A DNA stretch of 15,262 nucleotides, from the NCBI GenBank assembly GCA_045531205.1, contig JAZSDN010000040.1:1-15262 (forward strand), read 5' to 3'. Source of the stretch: JAZNQL01 sp045531205 (GTDB lineage: Bacteria; Bacillota; Clostridia; UMGS1883; UMGS1540). Positions within the stretch are counted from its first letter, which is position 1, and each line of letters opens with the position of its first letter. The position numbers and the translations under genes are program-made. Shown in pieces: positions 1 through 7,020 of this stretch. Under the pieces are notes generated by a model. The model did no database searches and was not told the origin of the DNA. It worked only from the letters and a program-made list of their open reading frames with translations.

Positions 1-60
1 TCATTGAAAACTATGTTCATTACTTTAATAACGAAAGATTATCATACAAATTAAATTACA

Positions 61-95
61 AAACCCCTGTTCAATATAGAGTTGAACAAGGGTTT
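61..95 (-). terminator. Intrinsic terminator of the twelve-gene operon
   Basis: A 14-bp inverted repeat (61-74 pairing with 82-95) encloses a 7-nt loop. Read on the minus strand, 13 pairs are Watson-Crick and one is a G-U wobble; on the plus strand that position would be a C-A mismatch, so the hairpin is built for minus-strand RNA. The 3' side runs into TTTTGTAATTTAATTTG, a moderately U-rich tail. It lies about 70 nt after the stop codon of the last gene of the block. The remaining bases 1-60 and 96-164 show no gene I can support. Confidence 0.8.
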
Positions 96-164
96 GCATA
101 ATCCGTGGTTTTTTAGTGTCTACTTTTACTTGACAAGTTCACAATAGCGGGTGGTTGTCCTTTT

Positions 165-1427
165 TTAGAATAATATTATAAGTAGCTGTGATACTAAAAC
201 AACTGCTATAAGTGCTATAGGATAAGTAGCTGCATAAGCTGATGCAACATCCTCAGTTCCTGCAACATTAATTAAGGTTCCGAGTGCAGGGGTACTTGTC
301 ATACCCCCTGTAATTGAACCAAGATTATTAAGCAAGCTGAGTTTTAATACATATTTTGCAAAGATGTATCCAATTATTAATGGGAATATGGTCATAAATA
401 CACCATAAACAAAATACATCGGGTCAAAGTTTGCTACAAATTCTGCACCACCGGGTATACCTGCACCAACAAGGAAAAAGATAAGTCCCAATTCTCTGAA
501 AAGCTTAAGTGTACTTTGAGCAGGCATAATACTTATAGAGCCAATCTTACCAAAATGACCTAAAATCAAGCCCATAAGCAGACAACCGCCGGTAGTTGTA
601 AGTGAAAAACATGTTCCTGACAAGCCGGCAGAAGTAAGAGGTATTTTTATCTGACCTACAATTATACCTAAAATTGCAGCAAGACAAAATCCTGCAATGC
701 CCAAGTGGTCAATTTCAAAAAACTTGCGGTTTGTTTTTTCCTCTTTATTTGCTGTTTCAACAACGATTTTTGCACGTTCCTCAGCCATATTTGCTTTTGT
801 TAATTTAGGTATAACCTGTACAAAAAGAACAACACCAACCACGCCAAAAATATAAGCAATACCATATCCTACAGAAACAAGACCTGTAAATTCTTCTGCA
901 ACAGTTGCTTTAGCTGCAGAAAACGCAGGAGTTGATGTAAGCGCACCCGAAAGTAAGCCTGAAATCATTGCAACAAAACCTTCTCGTGTTTCTATTGTCG
1001 AACCATATCCAAATATTTCCCCTGCATATATGCAAGCGCAAGCCGAAATACCGCCTGCAAGTATTATAGATAAACCTAAAAGCACATAGGATTTAAAATT
1101 TTTCTTAAAGTTTCCAAAAAACTTAGGACCTGCTATATAGCCTACCGAAGTTACAAAAAGGATAAGACCGAGACTTTCAATAACCGAAAGACCGCCAGAA
1201 AAATCGTAGGGCTTTGAAGATGCTGCGAACAAAAGGTCACCGGCGTCATTTACACTAAAGAATAATGCACCGAAAAGCAGAGCTATAATGAATACTCCTG
1301 CATCGCCGAGCGATACACCTTTAATTGATATTCTTCCAATAAGATATCCTAAAAAAAGAACAGTGAAAACAACAAATAACAATGTGTAAATATTATTTAT
1401 CGAAATAAATCCATTCAGAAAACTCAT
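165..1427 (-). CDS. AspT/SucE-family (AAEx) dicarboxylate exchanger, compact form; probable succinate exporter
   Basis: A 420-residue polytopic membrane protein made of two related halves. Each half carries the family signature: GALTSTPA at 161-168 and GGMTSTPA at 374-381, with the conserved LGLILFVTSVGYIAGP stretch at 86-101. This matches the aspartate:alanine exchanger family, which includes AspT and the Corynebacterium succinate exporter SucE. AspT/YidE proteins are usually about 540-560 residues with TrkA-C (RCK) domains between the halves; here there is only a charged loop of about 30 residues (208-236), so this is a short version. The start is set by GGAGG at 1435-1439, 7 nt before ATG. 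It is the last gene of the operon, 14 nt after the fumarate reductase flavoprotein gene. Export of succinate, or exchange of fumarate/malate/aspartate for succinate, is inferred from family and context; substrate and coupling are not visible in the sequence. Confidence 0.82.
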   Translation of the reverse strand: MSFLNGFISINNIYTLLFVVFTVLFLGYLIGRISIKGVSLGDAGVFIIALLFGALFFSVNDAGDLLFAASSKPYDFSGGLSVIESLGLILFVTSVGYIAGPKFFGNFKKNFKSYVLLGLSIILAGGISACACIYAGEIFGYGSTIETREGFVAMISGLLSGALTSTPAFSAAKATVAEEFTGLVSVGYGIAYIFGVVGVVLFVQVIPKLTKANMAEERAKIVVETANKEEKTNRKFFEIDHLGIAGFCLAAILGIIVGQIKIPLTSAGLSGTCFSLTTTGGCLLMGLILGHFGKIGSISIMPAQSTLKLFRELGLIFFLVGAGIPGGAEFVANFDPMYFVYGVFMTIFPLIIGYIFAKYVLKLSLLNNLGSITGGMTSTPALGTLINVAGTEDVASAYAATYPIALIAVVLVSQLLIILF

Positions 1428-1441
1428 GTTTTTACCTCCGT

Positions 1442-3049
1442 TTAAATCTCACTCTGTTTTCTTGTATAGTCAGGCAAAAGCTTTGGCGAAACAGCATTCG
1501 TTTCAATTCCTGCATCGCTACGCTCTTTGTCAAACTTCTTTATGTGGTCTAAAGTCATAGTGCCGACTTTAGTATTTTTAGCACATTCTGCGGCATTTTT
1601 ACCTGCACTTCTGCCAAAAACAATAATATCAAGTAAAGAGTTACCCATAAGTCTGTTTCTGCCGTGAATACCGCCAACAGCTTCCCCGGCAACAAAAAGA
1701 TTTTCAACATTTGTTGTCATACAGTTTTCATTTATATCTAATCCGCCATTCTGGTAATGAAGAGTGGGATATACCAAAATAGGCTCACGTCTTATATCAA
1801 TGCCGTAGTTTGCAAACATACGCATCATAGCGGGTATGCGTGCTTCAATAGTACCTTCACCACCGATTTTTTCAATCATTGGAGTATCAAGCCATACAGC
1901 ACTTCCGTCACCTGTTTCAACCCCGTTTTTGCGGTCAGAACATTCACGGATAATAGAAGCAGCCGCAACGTCTCTTGTTTCAAGCGGATGCATAAATACC
2001 TTACCGTCGCGGTTTATAAGCTTTGCTCCTAAAGAACGCACCTTTTCGGTAACCAAAGCACCAAAAATCTGTTGAGGGAAAGCAACACCCGTGGGATGAT
2101 ACTGTAAAGTTTCTGCATATAAAAGTTTAGCACCAACTCTGTAACCCAAAACAAGACCATCCGCTGTAGCGCCGTAATGGTTTGAGGTGGGGAAACCTTG
2201 ATAGTGCATTCTGCCTGCACCGCCTGTTGCAATAATAACAGTTTTAGCACGTGCAACCATAAGGTCTTTTGTTTCCATGTTCATTAAAACGGCACCGCAA
2301 GCCTTGCCTTTGTCATCTAAAATAAGCTCAATGGCAGAAGTAAAGTCCACAACAGGGATTTGTCTGTTCAAAACTTCGTCACGCAAGGTTCTCATAATTT
2401 CAGCACCCGAGTAATCCTTTGCAGCGTGCATTCTCTTTCTTGAAGTTCCGCCACCATGAGTTGTTATCATAGTGCCGTCTTCAGCCTTGTCAAATTCAAC
2501 ACCAAGCTCATTTAACCATAAAATAGCATCAGGGGCATCGCAAACAAGCTTTGATAAAAGCTCACGCTTTGCAGCAAAATGACCGCCGCCGAATGCATCT
2601 AAAAAGTGTATAGCAGGCGAGTCGTTTGGCTTGTCAGCAGCCTGAATACCGCCTTCAGCCATCATAGTGTTTGCGTCACCTATTCGAAGCTTTGTTACAA
2701 TCATAACATCAGCGTTTTTGTTATGAGCCTCAATAGCAGCCGCACACCCTGCACCGCCACCGCCTATAATAAGAACATCAACATCGTATGCAAGGGAAGA
2801 CAAGTCAATATCTTCAGGTGCAATTCTGCTGTGTGCCTGTAATATTTCACAAAGCTCTTTCGGAACCTTGTCACCCTTGTTAGGGCCTATTTTCAATTCC
2901 GAAAATTCACTTTTCTTGTGGTCGGGATGATATGCCGCTAAAAGCTCTTCCTTTTGAGCCGCTGTCATTCTATCAGGTTCATAAGCAATGTTTGCTTCTC
3001 TGGCTGCTTCCACAGCCTTCAAAGATTCCTGAAATTCTTTTGAATACAT
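1442..3049 (-). CDS. frdA: Soluble fumarate reductase flavoprotein subunit (FrdA/TfrA-like)
   Basis: This 535-residue subunit should reduce fumarate to succinate on FAD. Visible motifs: dinucleotide-binding GGGGAG at 96-101, AEGGI at 131-135, QYHPTG at 316-321, TE at 334-335, Arg359 in ETRD, HYQNGG at 431-436 and HGRNRLMGNSL at 462-472. By alignment from memory with E. coli FrdA, H318, E335, R359, H431 and R466 correspond to the substrate-binding and proton-transfer residues, all kept. Three oddities: a 90-residue N-terminal extension before the FAD motif; only about 55 residues after the last motif, so the usual C-terminal helical domain is missing; and Asn127 where E. coli has His44, the covalent FAD attachment site, so FAD should be non-covalent. 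The start at 3049 has GGGAGGAG at 3055-3062, 5 nt upstream; a start at 3079 would overlap frdB and lacks such a site. Frd versus another fumarate-type reductase cannot be fully separated, but fumC in the operon favours fumarate. Confidence 0.88.
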   Translation of the reverse strand: MYSKEFQESLKAVEAAREANIAYEPDRMTAAQKEELLAAYHPDHKKSEFSELKIGPNKGDKVPKELCEILQAHSRIAPEDIDLSSLAYDVDVLIIGGGGAGCAAAIEAHNKNADVMIVTKLRIGDANTMMAEGGIQAADKPNDSPAIHFLDAFGGGHFAAKRELLSKLVCDAPDAILWLNELGVEFDKAEDGTMITTHGGGTSRKRMHAAKDYSGAEIMRTLRDEVLNRQIPVVDFTSAIELILDDKGKACGAVLMNMETKDLMVARAKTVIIATGGAGRMHYQGFPTSNHYGATADGLVLGYRVGAKLLYAETLQYHPTGVAFPQQIFGALVTEKVRSLGAKLINRDGKVFMHPLETRDVAAASIIRECSDRKNGVETGDGSAVWLDTPMIEKIGGEGTIEARIPAMMRMFANYGIDIRREPILVYPTLHYQNGGLDINENCMTTNVENLFVAGEAVGGIHGRNRLMGNSLLDIIVFGRSAGKNAAECAKNTKVGTMTLDHIKKFDKERSDAGIETNAVSPKLLPDYTRKQSEI

Positions 3050-3062
3050 ATAATCTCCTCCC

Positions 3063-3737
3063 TTACTTTTCAATGTCACGGTTATTATATAACTCTTTTA
3101 ATTCTTCTACGGGTTTACCCATCAAAGCTTCTATCAAATCATTAAAATCACCGTTTTCAATTTCTTTCACACGATTTTCAAGATGCTCTGTTTTAGGAGC
3201 TAAATACTTGCCGTTAATTCTTCTTGCAAGCATAGCAACCTGAGGATGAGAAATCCCTGCAGGACATCTTGAAGAACAGCAACCGCACATTACACAGTCA
3301 AACGATTCATCAGCACATTTTTCAAATTCTCCACGTTGAGCATAAGCAATATACTGCATAACATTTAAATCCTGCGTGCAGGCTTTAGTGCAGGCATTAC
3401 ATCCAACGCAGGCATATATTTCAGGATAAAGCTGCATCATAACCTGCTGTGTGGCAGATATTTTTTCAATATCATAAACCTGTTTTACAAGCGGGAAAAA
3501 GGGGAGAGTAGCAATATACATACCGTCTATAACCTTTGTCTGACAAGCAAGACAGGATTTAAGAGTATGCTCACCTTTTATTCTGTAAATGGTAGCACAA
3601 GCGCCGCAAAAACCGTTTCTGCAACCGCAACCGCGTACAAGCTGGTAACCCGAATATTCCATAGCACGCATTATTGTCAAATTGTCCGGCACTACATACT
3701 TTTTGCCGAAAAGATAAATGTTTACCATATTTTCCAT
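3063..3737 (-). CDS. frdB: Fumarate reductase iron-sulfur subunit, [2Fe-2S] plus two [4Fe-4S]
   Basis: A 224-residue electron-transfer subunit. Residues 1-85 form a plant-type ferredoxin domain with C39, C44, C47 and C62 as likely [2Fe-2S] ligands (C37 and C65 lie nearby). Residues 105-165 hold two ferredoxin motifs: C110-C113-C116-C120 and C148-C151-C154-C158-Pro. Both are four-cysteine motifs, whereas classical FrdB/SdhB carry one [4Fe-4S] and one [3Fe-4S] cluster, so this protein should have no quinone-site [3Fe-4S] cluster. It resembles the N-terminal half of archaeal TfrB but lacks the CCG (HdrB-like) half, which in this operon is a separate gene. No membrane segment is present and no frdC/frdD follows. 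GGGAG at 3748-3752 lies 10 nt before the ATG; the gap after the flxA-like gene is 18 nt. Confidence 0.88.
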   Translation of the reverse strand: MENMVNIYLFGKKYVVPDNLTIMRAMEYSGYQLVRGCGCRNGFCGACATIYRIKGEHTLKSCLACQTKVIDGMYIATLPFFPLVKQVYDIEKISATQQVMMQLYPEIYACVGCNACTKACTQDLNVMQYIAYAQRGEFEKCADESFDCVMCGCCSSRCPAGISHPQVAMLARRINGKYLAPKTEHLENRVKEIENGDFNDLIEALMGKPVEELKELYNNRDIEK

Positions 3738-3755
3738 AATGTATATTCTCCCTTC

Positions 3756-4589
3756 TTAATATTCGTCAGGAAGCTCATCCAGTTCATCACAACGGAACAC
3801 CGGACCATCCTTGCAAACGTATTTTGAACCTACATTACATCTTCCGCATTTACCTACACCGCACTTCATCCTAAGCTCAAGTGTAGTATAAATCTGTGTT
3901 TTGTCAAAACCTAAAGAGCAAAGAGCCTCCAAAGTAAACTTAATCATAATCGGAGGGCCGCATAAAACAGCAGTTTTATTTGTGTCAAAGCCCAGCTCTT
4001 TTACAAAATTCGGAACAAAGCCAACATGCCCATCCCAATTTTCCTGTGCGTTATCAATGGTTAAATGAACCGAAACTCCGGCATCTTTAGACCATTCATC
4101 AATAATTTCTTTATAGTCAAGTAAATCTTCCTTGCTTCTCGAGCCGTAAACAATATCAATTTTTCCGTATCTGTCACGGTAGTGACGGCAGTAGTTTATA
4201 ACAGACCTTAATGGTGCAAGCCCAACACCGCCTGCAATAAACAAAAGGTCTTTTCCTGCAAAAACATCATCCACAGGGAAGGGTTTTCCATAAGGGCCTC
4301 TTATTGTAAGCTGCTGACCTACTTCGGCATTATGTAACCAGTCGGTCACACAACCGCATTTTTTAATCGAAAACTCCATAAATTCTTCGTTTGTAGGGGA
4401 GGAAGTAATCGAAAACATTGCTTCGCCAACCCCCGGTATCGAAAGCATTGCACATTGTCCCGGCTTATGGTCAAAAGCTTTTTTGCCTTCAGGAGTAACA
4501 ACCCTGAAGGTTTTTATATCAGGCGTATCAATGCGAACATCGGTAATAACACCTATTTTGGGAATTAAAGTTTCCTGATAGTTACTCAC
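3756..4589 (-). CDS. flxA: FlxA-like NAD(P)H:acceptor reductase, FAD plus C-terminal [2Fe-2S]
   Basis: A 277-residue ferredoxin-NADP reductase-fold protein of the AsrB / PyrK / sulfhydrogenase-gamma type. The order is an FAD-binding beta barrel (MFSITSSP at 58-65), a nucleotide-binding domain (LLFIAGGVGLAPLRS at 115-129, CGPP at 210-213) and a C-terminal [2Fe-2S] site with C243, C248, C251 and C259. The expected role is NADH (or NADPH) oxidation and delivery of electrons to the FeS partners FlxB and FlxC, then to FlxD/HdrA. The preferred start is GTG at 4589: GGAGGG at 4597-4602 lies 7 nt upstream, inside the end of flxB, and the GTG overlaps the flxB stop by 8 nt, suggesting translational coupling. 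A TTG at 4604 would be in frame but would consume the ribosome site. NADH rather than NADPH is inferred from Flx precedent only. Confidence 0.85.
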   Translation of the reverse strand: MSNYQETLIPKIGVITDVRIDTPDIKTFRVVTPEGKKAFDHKPGQCAMLSIPGVGEAMFSITSSPTNEEFMEFSIKKCGCVTDWLHNAEVGQQLTIRGPYGKPFPVDDVFAGKDLLFIAGGVGLAPLRSVINYCRHYRDRYGKIDIVYGSRSKEDLLDYKEIIDEWSKDAGVSVHLTIDNAQENWDGHVGFVPNFVKELGFDTNKTAVLCGPPIMIKFTLEALCSLGFDKTQIYTTLELRMKCGVGKCGRCNVGSKYVCKDGPVFRCDELDELPDEY

Positions 4590-5607
4590 TTGCTTTCCCT
4601 CCAAATCTTTTCATTACTTTTACAATATTCATAGATATAGGACACTTTGCAAGACATCTTCCGCAACCCACGCACGAGAATAAACCGTCATTGTTTTCGG
4701 GATAATAAACAAGCTTGTGCATAAAACGCTGACGGAAACGCTCTTTTTGTGTGAGCCTGTTGTTGCCGTGAGCCATTTTAGTAAATTCCGAAAACATACA
4801 AGAGTCCCAAGTGCGGAACCTTTTTATTCCGTGACCTGTATCAAAATCCTTTATGTCATAACATTGACAAGTGGGACAAACATAGGTACATGTTCCGCAA
4901 CCGAGACAGTTTTGTGAAAGCAAATCCCATAACGGGTCATCAAAAAGCTCTTGGGTTTTACCGCCACCAAATGCAGTGGTTTTCAAATTTTTAAGCGGTA
5001 GCTTTTCAAGACGCTCGCGTATAAGAACTTTTTGCTCATCTACTGCCTTGCTGTCGCACTCTTCGAATAAATCACTTAAAGAAGCAAGCAAAGCTTCTCC
5101 TTTTTCTGTTTTAGCATCAAAGTAAAAAGCATCCTGTGTTTTAAAGCACTCAATATCTCCGCAAGGATTTGAAGCATCAATTTTGAATGTAGTACAAAAA
5201 CAAGTTTCTGCAGGTCTTGTACAGGCAAGAGATATTATTAAAGCATGCTCGCGTCTGTTTTTATAGTAAGTATCAACAGGCTCTGCAAGAAAAACTCTGT
5301 CTAAAATATCAAAGCTTTTTACATCACATGCACGTACACCAAAAATCACAAAATCTTCGCTTTCTTCTCGTGTGTCAATAACATCTATGGTTTTTCCCTG
5401 CACCTTAAATTCCATAAGATTTTCAGCTTGAGGGAAGAAGAAATCTTTTGCACTTCTGTTTGTGTTTAGTGCATCCGAAAGCTTTTCTCCTTCTTGCCAA
5501 AGCTTAAATTCTGCACCGCCATCGGTGTCTACAGGCAAATACAAAGACATTTTATCGCTGATGGCTGCAAAAAAAGCATCAAGCTTACAGGTTAATAATT
5601 TACGCAT
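4582..5607 (-). CDS. flxB: FlxB-like 4Fe-4S dicluster protein (AsrA/HydB-type)
   Basis: A 341-residue cytoplasmic iron-sulfur protein. The N-terminal 230 residues have the features of the AsrA / sulfhydrogenase-beta family: FGVRACDVKSFDILD at 89-103 and CTRPAETCFC at 129-138. Two ferredoxin motifs follow, C234-C237-C240-C244-Pro and C312-C315-C318-C322-Pro. In Asr, sulfhydrogenase and Flx systems this subunit sits next to the FAD/NAD subunit and carries its electrons, which fits the overlap with the flxA-like gene. The start ATG at 5607 overlaps the previous stop by 8 nt (ATGCGTAA) and has AGAGG at 5616-5620, 8 nt upstream; an ATG at 5613 sits too close to that site. There is no siroheme subunit (AsrC) or [NiFe] hydrogenase subunit here, so Asr or hydrogenase function is unlikely. 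The letter B rather than C is by gene order only. Confidence 0.78.
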   Translation of the reverse strand: MRKLLTCKLDAFFAAISDKMSLYLPVDTDGGAEFKLWQEGEKLSDALNTNRSAKDFFFPQAENLMEFKVQGKTIDVIDTREESEDFVIFGVRACDVKSFDILDRVFLAEPVDTYYKNRREHALIISLACTRPAETCFCTTFKIDASNPCGDIECFKTQDAFYFDAKTEKGEALLASLSDLFEECDSKAVDEQKVLIRERLEKLPLKNLKTTAFGGGKTQELFDDPLWDLLSQNCLGCGTCTYVCPTCQCYDIKDFDTGHGIKRFRTWDSCMFSEFTKMAHGNNRLTQKERFRQRFMHKLVYYPENNDGLFSCVGCGRCLAKCPISMNIVKVMKRFGGKASE

Positions 5608-6592
5608 TGCCATCACCTCTTTCAAAAGCATCCGAAGGCTCCAAATCATCTAAAGTATAGTCTATAAGGGGAGAACGGTTGTCAACCTCGGAGCCTGCCT
5701 GATAATCTCCGTAAAATTCATTTATATCTTTAATGAATTTTCTGTTTAATAAATGAAGAGGAATTCTCTGCGGGCAAACTCTTGAACACTGTCCGCAGTC
5801 AGTACACCTTCCCGCAACATGAAAAGCACGTATAATGTGGAACATTTTTTCTTCAAAGCTGTTTGCAGCCGCCTTGTTTTCAACACCCGACTGGGGGTTA
5901 TCAAAAACACATTTTTCACATGTGCATGCAGGGCATACGTCACGGCATGCGTTGCATCTTATACAACGTGAAAGTTCATTCTGCCAAAAAGCAAAACGTT
6001 CGTCGGGAGTCATTTTTTCAAGTGCTTCAACCTCGTCAAAACGTTGCGAGTCAATAACTTCACCCTCATCACCTAAAAGCTCATCATAAGCAACGCATTT
6101 TTTTGACTTGCAGTTTTTACAGCCTTCTAAAAGAACTTCATCACGGTCAAAATTAATGTCACCGTCATAAAGAGTGTGCACAGTAACGCTGTTTTCATCT
6201 GTATCTGCAAAGGTAAAGCTATCGCATTTTTTCTTCAAAAGTTCAGTATCAAGCATTCCTTCACAGGGAATACCTACAGCATATACCTTTTCTCTGTCAA
6301 AACGGTGCTCTGTCAAAAGCTGATTAAAGCTGTAAGTATCACAAGGCTTTAAAAACACCAAAACTCTTTCATCACTTTTCTGTGTTTCGGATATTAAGTA
6401 TTTCGAGAAATTTGCACCGCAAAAATCTCCCCATACAAAATTTTCATTAAGGTCATCTGCGTCATAAAACACAGACGGAGTAATATCGTAGCAAAATTCG
6501 CCCTTTCTCCACCCTAAAACACGATTAACAGTAGAGCTTTTAAGCAATTCTGCCGCCTTTTCAAGGAGAATTTCTCTTGTTATTTTTTGCAT
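5600..6592 (-). CDS. flxC: FlxC-like 4Fe-4S dicluster protein with extra cysteines
   Basis: A 330-residue soluble iron-sulfur protein, a diverged relative of the FlxB/AsrA-type subunit next to it; LKPCDTYSFNQL at 81-92 parallels VRACDVKSFDIL in that protein. Two ferredoxin motifs are seen: C210-C213-C216-C220-Pro and C263-C266-C269-C273-Pro. Additional cysteines are C158, C161 and C166 (GCKNCKSKKC) and C223, C225 and C228, enough for a further metal site, although none can be proven from sequence. The start at 6592 follows GGAGG at 6600-6604 by 7 nt and lies inside the end of flxD, a 13-nt overlap. Its position between FlxD and FlxB suggests that it relays electrons from the NADH-oxidising module toward FlxD/HdrA. 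The last 30 residues are acidic. FlxC by order is a working name. Confidence 0.72.
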   Translation of the reverse strand: MQKITREILLEKAAELLKSSTVNRVLGWRKGEFCYDITPSVFYDADDLNENFVWGDFCGANFSKYLISETQKSDERVLVFLKPCDTYSFNQLLTEHRFDREKVYAVGIPCEGMLDTELLKKKCDSFTFADTDENSVTVHTLYDGDINFDRDEVLLEGCKNCKSKKCVAYDELLGDEGEVIDSQRFDEVEALEKMTPDERFAFWQNELSRCIRCNACRDVCPACTCEKCVFDNPQSGVENKAAANSFEEKMFHIIRAFHVAGRCTDCGQCSRVCPQRIPLHLLNRKFIKDINEFYGDYQAGSEVDNRSPLIDYTLDDLEPSDAFERGDGNA

Positions 6593-7020
6593 CTTAAATC
6601 CTCCAATCTTTTGTTTTCGCCTAAAGCAGCAACAGTTTCGCAAAATTCTGTCATAGTAGAGGCAAATTTAGCACCTTCCGCAGCCGATACCCATTCAACT
6701 CTTGTTCGTTCTCTTTCAATACCCAAATAATCAAGCATAGAGAATAAAAGAGTCATACGGCGGCGGGTATAATAGTTACCCGATGTATAATGACAGTCAC
6801 CGGGATGGCAACCGCAAATAATAACTCCGTCAGCACCTCTCTGGAAGGCACGCAAAATATAGGTGGGGTTAACACGGCACGAGCAGGGCACACGGATAAT
6901 TTTAACATCAGCAGGATAAGCAAGTCTGTTATTTCCTGCTAAATCTGCACCTGCATACGAACACCAGTTGCAACAAAATGCAACTATAAGAGGTTTATAT
7001 GAATCATTATTTAACGACAT
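6580..7020 (-). CDS. flxD: FlxD/MvhD-type [2Fe-2S] adaptor to HdrA
   Basis: A 146-residue MvhD-family protein (hydrogenase iron-sulfur subunit). Family motifs are plain: FCCNWCSYAGADLAG at 15-29, RVPCSCRV at 43-50 and GCHPGDCHY at 70-78. Cysteines 16, 17, 20, 46, 48, 69, 71 and 76 include the ligands of the [2Fe-2S] cluster that, in methanogen Mvh-Hdr, links the hydrogenase to HdrA. Here it should link the NADH-oxidising Flx subunits to HdrA. CSC stands where I recall CSG in most relatives. GGAGG at 7031-7035 lies 10 nt before the ATG, within the hdrA coding region, and the two genes overlap by 10 nt, the arrangement expected for subunits made in equal amounts. Confidence 0.9.
   Translation of the reverse strand: MSLNNDSYKPLIVAFCCNWCSYAGADLAGNNRLAYPADVKIIRVPCSCRVNPTYILRAFQRGADGVIICGCHPGDCHYTSGNYYTRRRMTLLFSMLDYLGIERERTRVEWVSAAEGAKFASTMTEFCETVAALGENKRLEDLRCKK

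Noticed and set aside
1757..2842. Plus-strand open frames of 60-112 codons opposite frdA, flx, hdr and fumC genes
   Set aside because: They lie antisense to genes with full family motifs, lack ribosome sites that I could see and show no recognisable domains; they are shadows.
1442..3049. L-aspartate oxidase (NadB)
   Set aside because: It shares the flavoprotein fold and also has non-covalent FAD, but a partner FeS subunit, fumC and mdh in the operon, and absence of nadA/nadC, argue for fumarate reductase.
3756..5607. Anaerobic sulfite reductase AsrAB or sulfhydrogenase beta/gamma subunits
   Set aside because: The two proteins resemble these, but no siroheme AsrC and no [NiFe] hydrogenase subunits are present, and the neighbours are MvhD-type, HdrABC and Frd; Flx-type function fits better.
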